From assembly GCA_009823395.1 (NCBI GenBank), contig CM020507.1, positions 1,565,001 through 1,629,000 of the forward strand: DNA of 64,000 nt, written 5' to 3'. A program made the translations under genes and the position numbers. The notes beneath the pieces are model-generated. The model saw nothing but the letters and a program-made list of their open reading frames with translations. It searched no databases and was not told where the DNA came from. Shown here piece after piece: positions 28,578 through 40,008 of this stretch. Each line of letters starts with the position of its first letter. Within the stretch, counting starts at the first letter, position 1. The DNA comes from Thamnaconus septentrionalis (lineage: Eukaryota; Chordata; Actinopteri; Tetraodontiformes; Monacanthidae).

Positions 28578-31500
28578 TTAGGAGGTCTTGACCAGGTCGT
28601 AGACGTAGATGTGGAAGTCGTCGTCGAACTTGATGAAGTAGACGGAGGGCTTGGCCTCCACCTGGTGGATGACCATGCCCGAGCGCTTGCCGCCGTCCTC
28701 CTTGGCGTACTCCACCTGTTTGCCCACCAGGCTGTCCACCACCTCGCCGGGCTCGCGCTCCGTCGCCACGCTCTCGTCTGGACACACACACACACACACA
28801 CACACACAGTCATGCAATGCTGTGACCTCAGGCTTATCTCTTAGTGGTTTTCTAGTCAAGACGGCACCAACCGAGACCAAGACCTTATCAAGACTCTAGA
28901 GAGCATCGTAGTGTTGTGGTCCTGGAGGTTGGTCTTGGTCCCCAGACCAGTTTTAAAGGGTCTCGGTCTCGTCTCGGACTCTGAGGCATTTTCACTGGGC
29001 CTGGTCTCAGTGTGGGACTGGGACGGACTGGGGATTTTTAATCCAGACCAGTGGAGACTCAGCCAACGCTGTAATAACACGATAATAACAGAATGGAATC
29101 TAGCTGCTGCCGTTTTACGCTCTGTTGGTGACGCCCAGAGTGACACCCTGCCCCCTGATTCCTAATGCATTGATTTTTAATTTTGTAAAGCAGAGTTTTT
29201 TTTTTGAAAATGTGTTTGGAAATTTCAAAATAGTTGGCAAAGCAGAAAAATGTGACAGGAAATGATTAAAAGACCCCTCGCTGAAAAGAGATGCTGCTGT
29301 TTGATTTAGAAGCAAACTGGAATTTAGTTGTTATTTTTCTTTGATGTATAAAGTCTTGGTCTGGTCTTGGTCTCTATGCTCTCTGGTCTTGGTCTGTCTT
29401 GATCTCCATGCTCTCTAGTGTAGGTCTGGTCTTGGTCTAAATGCTCTCTGGTCTTGGTCTGGTCTTGGTCTTGATGCTCTCTGGTCTTGGTCTGGTCTTG
29501 GTCTTGATGCTCTCTGGTCTTGGTCTGGTCTTGGTCTGGTCTTGGTCTCCATGCTCTCTGGTCTTGGTCTGGTCTTGGTCTGGTCTTGGTCTCCATGCTC
29601 TCTAGTCTTGGTCTAGTCTTGGTCTCCATGCTCTCTCGTCTTGGTCTGGTCTTGGTCTAAATGCTCTCTGGTCTTGGTCTGGTCTTGGTCTGGTCTTGGT
29701 CTGGTCTTGGTCTCCATGCTCTCTAGTCTTGGTCTAGTCTTGGTCTCTATGCTCTCTCGTCTTGGTCTGGTCTTGGTCTAAATGCTCTCTGGTCTTGGTC
29801 TGATCTTGGTCTTGATGCTCTCTGGTCTTGGTCTGGTCTTGGTCTCCATGCTCTCTAGTCTTGGTCTGGTCTTGGTCTCCATGCTCTCTAGCCTAGGTCT
29901 GGTCTTGGTCTCCATGCTCTCTAGTCTTGGTCTGGTCTTGGTCTCCATGCTCTCTAGTCTTGATAAGGTCTCAGTCTCGGTTGACTGACTGGTCACAGGA
30001 AGCAGGATCAGATCAGGAAGTTGTCCAACTAAAACGTTCACTACTGCTTTCTGTTTTGAATACTTTCACACTCACTGGAGTCCGGCATGATGCGCAGGTC
30101 TCCCTCCTTGTAGTCGTCCAGCAGCTGGTACATGTAGAGCACCGGGTCCTTCTCGTAGGTGATGTAGAACCAGGAGGTCATGATGGGGGCGCGGGCCAGG
30201 ACCATCCCTCGCCACTCCTCCTTGGGCCCGTCCTCCGTCTCAAACATGTGCTCCACCGCCTTCCCGATCATCGTCTCGGCCAGCAGCGAGTCGCTGACCC
30301 GGGCCGGCGCTGGGAGAGGGAGAGAGACCAGAGAGAGAGGTCACGGGGCTGGTGAGGAGGCGTGGCAGGAAGTGACCCCGCCGCCGTGTCCCTCTCCTCA
30401 CCCACTCGGTCGGGCAGCACCTCCAGACCCACCACCCGCTCGTCGCTGTACAGCTCCAGGCCGTAGATGCAGTCGAAGCCGTCGTACTTGATCAGGTAGA
30501 GGGAGGGGTTGACCGGAACCTGGTCCAGGACCGTCCCCTTCCACTGGGATGACTTGGCTGGGACCACACACACACACACACACACATATATATCACTGCT
30601 GTCAAGCCCCCCTGTCCACTGAGCAGGACAGGAACAGACTGGCCTCTTCAGTAGGTCTGAACCGGTTCCTGATTGGTGGACCAGGTGTCGGTGTTGATGG
30701 TACCTGCAGAGTCCAGGTTGAAACTTACTTCCTTCCTTCCAGATGTGCTGGATCCTGCAGCCCACAATGTTCCGTCTGGGCGGAGCCAGAGTCTTACTGG
30801 GACCCACACTGGTCCGCTGCTTCCTGCAGGGGGCGCAACATAGATGCTTTAGAACAGAGGTCCCCAACCCCCGGGCCGCGGACCGGTGCCGGTCCGTGGG
30901 TCATTTGGTACCGGGCCGCACAGAAAGAATAATTAACTTCCGTTAAATTAATCCCGTTTCATTCGTGATCTGAGTCTGAACAATTTTATTTTGAAAAATG
31001 ACCGAATTCTCTCCGTTACGTTCCTAACGCTCAACTGTTGACGCCAACGATCATGCCGGTCATGGTGTGTCATTGTCTCACATGAAACCGGGCCGTGGCG
31101 CTAAAAAGGTTGGGTACCGCTGCTTTAGAACGACTGGATACCAGTGGCCACTCCAGGTACTGCAGCTAAAAACCCCTGCCACCGCTTATCCCCATGGACT
31201 GCAATACAAAAATATGCGAAGTGTAGTGTCGTTTCCCAATTGGGAACAATGAAAACACATCTATCTATCTATGTATCTATCCATGAAATGGATGACTGGA
31301 CGACCTTTGACCTGAAACACAGCGAGTGAGAAAATCTCTCTACTTATAGATTGTTCAGTCGAGGACTTTGAATCTTTCTAAAACAATTCTAAAGGTCAGA
31401 AGATCCCCAGCCACTGCATCGGTCGCGCTGCTGTCCTGGCTCGTTCTGATTGGCCGATGCGTCCTGATGCATCATGTGAGTCACAGAGGCATGATGGGAA

Positions 31501-31606
31501 GTGACACTAAAGTCACATGACGCAGTAGTTACCCAGAAGCCGAGGATTTTCCTCAGCGTATGCACCGGCTGGATAGCCACTGCATTGAAATCAATGGGCC
31601 ATCTCA

Positions 31607-31651
<45 letters not shown>

Positions 31652-32487
31652 CTGGGGCGTCACACTTACTTGTGTGTGTTCTTCTTCTTCATCATGTTTG
31701 CCGACACGCCTGAATGTCCTGAGAGTCAAAGCGGGAGAAGAGGCTCAGTGTGTGTGTGAGGCCTTCAAGGTCGCGCTGAGGCCGGAGGAGGCCGAGGACT
31801 AAACAAGCCAGCGACCCGCTGCAGACGCTGGCTCCGCCCTCTCACAGAGCCTCGCCGTCAACCAGGCCTTGGTTTGTGGCGGCGGGCCGTGAACAGAGGG
31901 CTAACTGCTGCTGCTTTGTGGGGGCCTGGGGAACTTTTGAAGGGGACGATTAACGGCGTGACGCTGCTTCACCTGAACCAGGACCCCCCTGGTTAACCCA
32001 TGAGACCCCTGAAAGGCTCAAAGCAAAATTATAAGGGGTCTCATATTTATTCAAAAAGCTGAATATATAATAGAAATACTATATACACATACATACATAA
32101 TTATACATAAAGACATATATATATATACACACATATGTATGTATTACAGTCACTAATTGTCACTAAACCGTCTTTAACATCACCTGGTCTAACATCAAAT
32201 CTCTAAAGTTTTCACAATTATTTTGCCAATATTCACCAATATATTGGATGAGGACGAGGACTGGACCTCATGGCAGATCACGGACCATTGTGGACTCTTG
32301 CCCTCCCAAACATAAACAAGCGGCGGTACCACTCCACCACTCAACATTTGGGCCCATCTAGATTCTAGAATGTTTGGATGTATGTGATACAAAAACATCC
32401 ACTTCTATACATATTTTAATTATTTTGTTGGTATATATCTGCATCTATTGTTCATTGTGAGAGCTTTAACCCTGCAACTCACTCTGG

Positions 32488-32574
<87 letters not shown>

Positions 32575-32767
32575 ACCCCAACTGGTCATAGGCAGATGAG
32601 CGCCCTCTTGAGTCCGGATCTGCTCTAGGTTTCTTCCCACAGGGGAGTTTTTCCTGGCCACTGTCACACTTTGCTTGCTGTGGGGGCCCAGTTGGTTCCA
32701 TTTTCTCTGATTGTACAAAGCGCTTTGAGACGTCTTTGGATGTGATTTAGCGCTGTACAAATAAAAG

Positions 32768-32805
<38 letters not shown>

Positions 32806-32893
32806 TCCAGACTTGTCAATATTCACGCCCAAATATTCACGGGTATTTTGCACACCGGTGTTGTTAAAATAGTCTTGCCAACAAGACACATTT

Positions 32894-32924
<31 letters not shown>

Positions 32925-33060
32925 CCCCCTCGTGGCCACTCAGCCAGAATTTCCAATTCCAATGGAACCCCCCCCCCCTCCCCCCCTCTCCCTCCCAGGG
33001 CTCCTCACCTCCGTCGGCTCGGGGCCGCGGCGCCGCTGGGCTCTTGAATGGGGTCTTCAT
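28578..33060 (-). CDS. spin1: Spindlin histone reader (spin1-like), 261 aa
   Basis: Six coding exons on the minus strand: 33060-33009, 31718-31670, 30823-30729, 30557-30402, 30309-30076, 28777-28578 (786 nt, in frame). The start [17 protein letters not shown] is followed by a basic [15 protein letters not shown] stretch. Three Spin/Ssty Tudor-like repeats follow: [18 protein letters not shown] onward, [12 protein letters not shown] onward, and [19 protein letters not shown]. It ends in VYDLVKTS. Spindlin-1 reads H3K4me3 (with H3R8 methylation) in the nucleus. The acceptor (CCCCACAG at 33069-33076) lies just before the ATG, implying an upstream non-coding exon. Intron 2 carries a hAT MITE and a family P repeat; intron 5 carries a family R repeat. 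The multi-exon structure argues against an intronless spin4-type copy. Confidence 0.92.
28910..29983 (+). mobile_element. Family R repeat, longest copy, with internal minisatellite
   Basis: It starts 'agtgttgtggtcctggagg' and contains the shared blocks 'gttggtgacgcccagagtgac' and 'gatttagaagcaaac'. From about 29345 to 29970 it expands into a GGTCTTGGTCT / CCATGCTCTCTAGTCTT array. It lies in spindlin intron 5. Confidence 0.7.
29345..29970. repeat. Minisatellite inside a family R element
   Basis: Units of 'ggtcttggtct' in ones to threes are separated by 'ccatgctctctagtctt' or 'aaatgctctctggtctt'. The units form higher-order blocks of about 28-50 bp. Confidence 0.85.
30855..31122. mobile_element. 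hAT-type MITE with perfect 8-bp target duplication
   Basis: A 268-bp element with termini CAGAGGTCCCCAACC and, reverse-complemented from the right, CAGCGGTACCCAACC. It is flanked by identical octamers CTTTAGAA at 30847-30854 and 31123-31130. The interior has paired 'gggccgcggaccggt' type blocks and no reading frame. An 8-bp duplication with CAG...CTG ends is the hAT hallmark. It lies in spindlin intron 2. Confidence 0.92.
31131..31600 (+). mobile_element. Interspersed repeat family P, copy 2
   Basis: It carries 'ccagtggccactcc.ggtactgcag', 'gattggccgatgcgtcctga' and a terminal 'attgaaatcaatgggcc'. Its left end abuts the hAT MITE, which appears to have inserted at or beside it. Confidence 0.6.
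31607..31650. repeat. (CA)n beside the spindlin exon 2 donor
   Basis: On the spindlin sense strand this is (GT)n about 20 bases after the donor at 31669. It is one of two exceptions to the polarity reported in the findings. Confidence 0.9.
32489..32571. repeat. (CT)n microsatellite
   Basis: About 41 CT units in spindlin intron 1, directly before a LINE tail. Confidence 0.9.
32580..32803 (+). mobile_element. L2-clade-like LINE 3' end
   Basis: 'ggggagtttttcctggccactgtc' and 'aagcgctttgagacgtctt', then 'agcgctgtacaaataaaa' and a (TTGA)n tail at 32767-32803, are a familiar layout for 5'-truncated fish LINE ends. No protein frame is retained. Confidence 0.75.
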
Positions 33061-33962
33061 TCATCCACCTGTGGGGGGGCAGCCCTGCCAAGGCCGCCGG
33101 CGGGGGGTGGGGAGGAGAGGAGGGAGGCTAGCGTCGGGAGAATGTCCGGTGGGGGAGGTGGAGCGGGAAGGTGAGGACGGATGGAGGGATGGGGGAGGGG
33201 TGAGGGGAGAGGAGGTGGGTAGGGAGAGGAGGAGGAGGAGGAGGAGGAGGAGGAGCACCAGGAGTTAGACCAGGCCCTGGGCAGGCTGCATGCAGGCTGG
33301 GGGGGGAGGGGTGGAGGCGAACACCTGGGGCCACCACCACGTCACAGCTGATGGACTCGATGAGCCTGAGGGAGAGAGGGGGGAGGGGGGGACAGTAGCT
33401 GTGTTTCCATCACAGTTTTTCACAAAATTAAAACAGTAATGTTTCCAAATTTTCCACAAAGTATAATTGTGATTTGCAGGTGTTTCCACTGAACGGCGTG
33501 AAGATCATCAGCCTGGTCCAATGCAGTGGTCCAGTGAGACGCCACCATGAGGACGATGGAGGTATAAAACATTTTGCCAGAATGCTTGTTCTATTTTCCT
33601 CTTTGATGGCTTGTGAAAAATATTCCGTCTCCTCCTCCGTCCAATCATAACGCACCATTGTCACCGGTGGTCAGCGAACTGGTCACGTGACCCCGTACGT
33701 CACGTCCGCTGACGTGTCAATGCAAAGACAGTGTTTCCATGGCACTTTTGCGACATTCCTCGATATGGATACGTGTGAAAAAAACCTCCTGATGAGAGCA
33801 TCAAAACCTTTCAGCCACATCTGAGAGGTTTTTCCCAGCTGAGCTTTAACGGTAGTTTAGTTTCCATCACCAGGTTTTATGGCCACGTTTAGGTTTTAAG
33901 CAGTTCTAGCAGTCGTGGAAACGCCGCTCGTGATATCAGCGGAGTTTTGCCTATTTAAACCA

Positions 33963-35176
33963 GGCATGTGCAAACTACGGCTCGGGGGCCAAATGCGGCC
34001 CGTTAAGCTTCTTAATTCAGCCCACCGAACCTGAAGAAATAATATTAATAGTCAGTAAGTCATGAAATTTTCCAGTGTTCTAAGAGCTAAGATTTTATTC
34101 ATTCATTCAGTTCTCTTTATTTTGTGGGCCAAGTAAACACAGAACATTTTTTCCCTTTTCTACCCAACAAATGTTTTATTTTAATGTTTTATTGCCTTAT
34201 TTCTTTTTAATTAGTATTATTTTCCATCTTTTTTGCACTCTTAGACCGTTGCTGTAATCATGCAAATTTCCCCACTGTGGGAATAATAATTTGATTTATT
34301 ATTATTACAGACTCAAGGTCCAGTTCACAAATGAATGAAGGCCTTGTAATCTATTCTATTCTATTCTAATTACTATTCAATTTAGAGAAGCCAGCTGAAG
34401 GGGAAAGTTGAGGACCCTGAGATCAGCAGTCAGGTGGCGAGAGGTGAACCAGCCGCCAGCGTCGGTTAAAAAGAAAAAACCTGGGTGAACTTTGAACCCA
34501 GCGACTGCAGCGAGCAGTGCAAGCAGGACGAGTTTCCCTCCCAAACAGTCAGGAGGCGTGTCCTGGGGCCCCCCTGCTCCACAACACAACCACAACCCAG
34601 TGCGACACAAACCGCGGGACAGCTGCCGCTCGACGCCCGCCGCTCCTCCAGCGATTTCACGGCGACAGCCGGCTGAGCGCTCGCAGCCTCGGTCGCTCCG
34701 ACTGTCCCAGCGACATCTCAACAAGTAAAACCCGAGCATAAGCACTCAACATCAAATCATCCAGTCCAGGGCCACAATGATGACCTTTGACCTCGCTTGT
34801 TACCTCTACATTCTGACGTTTTCTAAAAAAGCGCTACACAAATAATATGTGTGTGTGTGTGTGTGTGTGTAACTGACGGATGTTAGGACAGAATTGCCAG
34901 AGCAGGGTGGACAAACTTTTGGAGTGTTTTGGTGAGCCACCTCATAGGAGGACAAAATAAATCATGGGATGTGTAGAAAATGTGATGAAAATGAACCAAA
35001 GCAAAGTGACGACAAAATCAGTGTCTTTCTCTGAAAGCACTGAGAAATGAATGAAATGCAGCTACCTTATGACCGACTTATCGTGAACATCATTTCTTCA
35101 AGTTTGGCGGGCCGGATTCAAAAGCTTAATGGGCCGCATACGGCCCCCCCGGGCCGTAGTTTGCCCACGCCTGATC
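33963..35176. mobile_element. hAT-like remnants flanking a LINE tail
   Basis: A left-end copy runs 33963 to about 34085 ('caaactacggctcgggggcc', 'gcggcccgttaagctt'). A LINE 3' tail follows at about 34130-34375 ('atttccccactgtgggaata', then ATTCT units). A reverse-oriented hAT-like copy spans about 34895-35176, ending 'gggccgtagtttgcccacgcctg'. GC-rich sequence at 34400-34730 lies between them. No gene is seen. Confidence 0.55.
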
Positions 35177-35814
35177 TAGACTGACGCTAGAATTCAGAAA
35201 AAATGAAAAGAAAATGTGGGGGAAATGTGCGGAAGCAGCGTCGCACCATCGTTCCTATGAAATCGCAATCTAAATGGCCTGCGTTTGCCCTTGATAGCGC
35301 CCCCTGCTGCCTTGCGTCGAAACACAGCCACTAGTTTGCCTGACTTTGCCTTGGTAACATTTGCACTTTGTCTCGTCATTGAAACGGTAAGAAAGCGTAT
35401 CATCGCGACCCTCCTCCTGATTGGCTGGACCTCAGCCAATCAAGAGGGGGCGTGTCCTTACTAAAAATATGAGTAAAACGTTTGAAAAAAAAAAAAAAAA
35501 TAAAAATAAAAATGAAATAAGCTAAAACACGTTAACAGCTCGGCGATTTCTCATTCTGCACTGCTGCACTGACACAACATCTTATCGCACAACTTAGCTG
35601 CGGGAGTTCCCTAGCACTGGAACTCACAGGACCAGGGGGGTAAGAACCGGAACAGCGCCCCCTGTGGGCAGAGTAAAGTGAAGCGAATCCAAATTATGGC
35701 AAAATATGGTGCACACAGACTTGACACGAGTCCAGTCAGTCTTTGCTTTGTGTCTCTCATGTATGACCACAGCGCAGCTCTGCCATATCACGTGTCCACC
35801 TGAGTCTGGAGCTC

Positions 35815-35976
35815 ATCATCATCATCATCATCATCATCACCACCACCATCATCACTGTTTGTATTTGCAGATGACCCTCCTCCTCCTCATCCTCTTCCTA
35901 TTCAGCATGCAGGTCACGTTACAATCCAAAGCAGGAATGTGTGTGACTGTTAGCGCTGCTCTTGTTTTTGATTGAC

Positions 35977-36016
<40 letters not shown>
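35815..36016. repeat. CAT/ATG trinucleotide tracts
   Basis: (CAT)n at about 35815-35852 and (ATG)/(GTG) runs at 35976-36035. They give His-run frames that are not genes. Confidence 0.85.
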
Positions 36017-36021
<5 letters not shown>

Positions 36022-36433
36022 GGTGATGATGGTGGTGAAGATGCAAGATGAGCAACCAGAGGTCACACTCCATACCTTCTCTGCTAATTGAGTGGCCGGT
36101 TATGCGGAGCCTCGTGAGCCACCCTGCAGAAGAAGGGCTCTGCACAGAGAGAGAGAGAGAGGGAGGAAGAGAGAGGGAGAGAGAGGGAGCTCAGCCCCGG
36201 CAAGACGGCAGCCATGTTGCGCCAGTATTTACAAAAACCCGCATCGTTGAGAGGAGGAAAGGAGCAAAAAAAAGAAAAGGAAAAAAAAGGCGCAAACGAA
36301 CAAAGGGAGAGGGGTAGGTCTGTGGGGGAGACGCGGCGCTATGCTAGCTGCGGCTGCGGGTTTCTCGTAGCCCGTCAGCGGGGGCAGAGTGACGGCTCGC
36401 CGGGAGCCGCCGCCGGGAGCCGCGGTTGCTTAC

Positions 36434-36640
36434 CGATGCAGCGATCAGCGTCTCCGCATTATCCCGATCAACCGCCGCGGCACCAAATTGATCCGCCGTG
36501 CCTTCCGTTTGGTTTTTCGCACCCCCCCCCCTTGCGTCAAGCCACCTGTGCTGAAGCGGAGGAGGGGCGGCGAGAGGAAGTCGGCGCGGCCTTCAGAATA
36601 AAAGCGTTTAGACCGTTCGCGCAAGGGCGAAATTAAGTGT
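36434..36640 (-). promoter_or_regulatory. Probable non-coding first exon and promoter of the spindlin gene
   Basis: This is a CpG-rich island. On the minus strand a strong donor (CATCG|GTAAGC) sits at 36433, with no ATG-led frame of note. The spindlin coding exon has an acceptor eight bases upstream of its ATG (33069), so a 5' exon must exist upstream, and this is the best candidate. The implied intron is about 3.4 kb. Confidence 0.5.
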
Positions 36641-36659
36641 CCGCGGTTTATCTTTAAAC

Positions 36660-37095
36660 AGTTGGAGTTCGAGACCAAGACAAGATCAAGACTTTGTATT
36701 TCAAAGAAAAATAACAACAAAACAGAAAAAAGTGACCAGTATCGTTTTTTTTTTTTAATTAAAGATTGCTTCTGAATCAAACAGCAACATCTCTTTTCAG
36801 CAAGATACCTTTTAAATAATTTGCTTTAACATTTTGCTGCTTTGCTTATAATATTTTGAACCATTTAAAAATAGCAATAACTTTGCTTCATGAATCAAAT
36901 AAATAAATTAACAAGGAATAAGGGGGCAGGGCGTCACTCTGGGTGTCACCAACAGAGCGGAACACGGGAGCAGCTGGATTCTTTGCTGTTATTGTCGTGT
37001 TATTACAGTGTTGGCTGAGTCCTGGCCGGTCTTGATCAAAAATCCAGAGTCCTCCCTTGAGACTAAGACCAATCTCGAGTAGTACAACACCACAA
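36660..37095 (-). mobile_element. Family R repeat, minus orientation
   Basis: Blocks 'gagaccaagacaagatc', 'caaacagcaacatctctttt', 'cactctgggtgtcaccaacag' and the terminal 'gagtagtacaacacca' match the family in reverse. Confidence 0.65.
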
Positions 37096-37099
37096 AGTA

Positions 37100-38280
37100 C
37101 AAACCATGTAAATTGTAACATAAAACTAACACAACACTGAAGATGAAGGAGAGGCCTACTTCTTGACTGGGCTAATTTTGCTTAACTTAATAGTTTTTAG
37201 GTTGTTTTAATATTACATTAATTACTTCTGACTAGATTAATGCTACCATTGTAAAGATTTAAGTACAGATTAGTTGGTGAAATTTGTTTGCAATGAAACT
37301 AAGGGAATTGGGGTAAGTAGATACACATAAGTGCTTGTCAAAGTCTTCTTCTTTTTTTTTACTTCATTTGCACAGACAGAACGTCCAGGGTCGCGTGTCT
37401 TCGTTCTACTTTGCGTTGAAACATTCTTTCCGGAAGTGGGGTTTGTTATGGTTCGGGCCTTGACACTGCTTGTTGTGTAGTCATGCAGTTGACGCCAAAA
37501 ATTCTTCCACCGCCGAGTCCCGCCTTCCTCCCTCTTGCCCAATAGTGAGCCCGTCAAATGGTGGCGGCGCGCTTTGATCGTGTCTTCCTGCCAAATACTG
37601 AGATTCTCCGTTGACCTATTTTGTACGCAGGAGCGTCGGTTACTGTAGAAACGGTCGAGTGAGGGAAGGGTATGTGGTTGCGTCGCGCACTTATATCAAA
37701 CACTTTTGCGAAATCCCGTCCCTTTTGTTTGCGCAAGTTCTTGAAACACCATCTGCATTGCAGTGTGGGTGGTGCTCCAGCAGGGGGCGAGAGCTCTGCA
37801 CTTTGGGTGTAAACTGTTCCAAAGGGATAACGCCGGAGCTGATCCAGGGTCAGATGTGTTAGCATTGAGTTCCCCTCGGCCTAATTCAGTCTCGGTAGGA
37901 GCTGATCTGAGACAAGCCCTTGATAGTGTGCTTCTTTTACTTGTGAGAGGCAGCCCGCTCGGGCGGCGCTTATCGGTCTTTGGCATATGTACGTCGCTTA
38001 TGCGAAAATTGCACCACTCCTTTGGCGCGTCTCGGTGTGTGGAATCATACGTCAAAACTGTCAGCGGAGGTATTTGGTCAAAGCGAAAGCCAAGCCTCCT
38101 TTTCATCTTTACAGTTTGTCGCTTCGTCAACGCGGAGACTTTTTCCACACAGCCGAAGTCCATTCATGCTAGCGCAGAGACGACGCAGCAGAGCCGAACA
38201 TCCTGGAAGAGACGGGCGGACCCCGGGAGGATGCGGAACACTTTGGACTCGATGTGAGAATCGTCACGCCACGATGTGAG
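37100..38280 (+). promoter_or_regulatory. mfsd14b: mfsd14b upstream region and 5' UTR
   Basis: After AT-rich sequence to about 37370 the region becomes CpG-rich towards the ATG at 38281. This is the expected promoter side. No separate gene is supported, although several overlapping frames are open through GC content. The transcription start is unknown. Confidence 0.4.
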
Positions 38281-39977
38281 ATGAACCTGGAAAAGAAGAC
38301 GGCGACCGACGCCAACGACATCATGTTGGTCCGAGGCTCGGTGAGTTAAGCGCCGCGCTAAGCTAAACTGAGCTAAGCTAAAGCTAAACTAGCCGGTGTT
38401 GTGTCCGTACTGGTTTCCGATTTAACTAGTTTCCTTGCCGAATAGCTGCAGATGTGTTGCGCCGCCTTCAGCAGATTCGACAGAAATTCGTATTACCGCA
38501 GCCCACATCTACCACAGCGAATGTGCTTCTGTAGCAGCGTTACGTACTAGTAACATTAAAAATAAACAAATGTAAAAAAAAAAAAAAAAAAAAAAATTGG
38601 ACAATTTTGCGTTGAGTTGGACTCGACCTTCCTCCAAATAAAATCAAAAGTATTGTGTCGAATCTGCTGACGGCGGCGCAACCCATTTGCAGCTGTTCGG
38701 CAAGGAAACCAGTTCAATTGGAAACCAGTAGGGACACAACATCGGTCTCGTTAGCATCGTCGGCTAACGCACTGACTTTTACATCAAATCGAAACGACGT
38801 GTGACCGCTCCGTGTCCGCGGTGATGCAACCGTTCAGAAACCACTATGATGCGGTGTTTTTTGTTATTTAAATTGTATTTCGCTTTTTTGTTGTTGTTGT
38901 CAGCCACAAACGACAGCAGCTCGCCGGCTTTTGGGATGTGTTTTGGGTCTTTAGTCTTCAACTTCGGCGGCTAACAGTGTGGCTCACCGGACGTTTACGC
39001 CAAAGTCACGCCGAGTTAGACGCTTAAACAGACCAGCAGCCCAGTTCGGCTACGAACCGGTGGGTTCTGACGGTCTAGTTGGATCAACCGAGTCACTAAG
39101 CGAACTTTGCCAGAGGTGCACTCACGTGGAGACTCGACAGTCTCCGCGCTGCGTTTCTCGGAAAGTAAACACGAGCTTCCTACGGATGCGCTGCCGTGAA
39201 ATCCATTTCCCAGCACACCAGTTTTAATGCGACTTTTACATTTTCACATTTCGCAGCTCTTAAATGAACTTTAGAGCCGACTAGCCGGGTGGGGGGAGGG
39301 GAGCTTGTGCTCGCTAGAATGTGAAGATGGAAGCTAATGGAATTATAATGAGGCGCTCGTTCCTGATGGATATCGCGCTGGTGGTTGCAGCTAGTAGTTC
39401 CCCCTCATAAATCCAGCTCCGGGAGTTTACAGTCAACTCCTCGGCTAGCTTGTTTGATCAGCAGATCCCTTTGGATAAACAAGACAAGATTTTTTTTTTT
39501 TTTTTTCTCCCTTTGACTTCACTTCCCTAGCTGATGGCATCCACCTGCAGTTTTATTTTTGAATGTTCCAAAAACACATCGAATTCTGATTAATTTTTTT
39601 TCCACAGTAAATTTTTTTTTTCTTGTATGGTTTTAATATTATTGCACTTGTGACATGGCTGTATGTTTGGTTTTGTGTGCGCTTCTCATGGGAAGGATAC
39701 ATACATAGATGGCTCTATCTAGATCGATGGATAGCTAGGCAAGATATATGGTCTTTATTAACCCCAAATTGGGAAACTACATTGTTGCAGCACTAAAAAA
39801 AACCAAATAAACTATACGCTAAACACTCCAATCAATCTAAAAGGCAACATTAAAACCCTCAGTGAGTCAAACGAGAAGGTGCGTGTGGAGAAAACTGATC
39901 CCTGAAATGCTGGGAAGTGAAGGCAGCGGTAAGGAAGTGCACAGGAAGTGAAGGTGGTTCCCCACAGATCAATGTCA

Positions 39978-40008
<31 letters not shown>

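Noticed and set aside
36214..36636. 140-codon frame in the CpG island near 36.2-36.6 kb
   Set aside because: No recognisable domain; composition-driven, and the minus-strand donor fits a spindlin 5' exon better.
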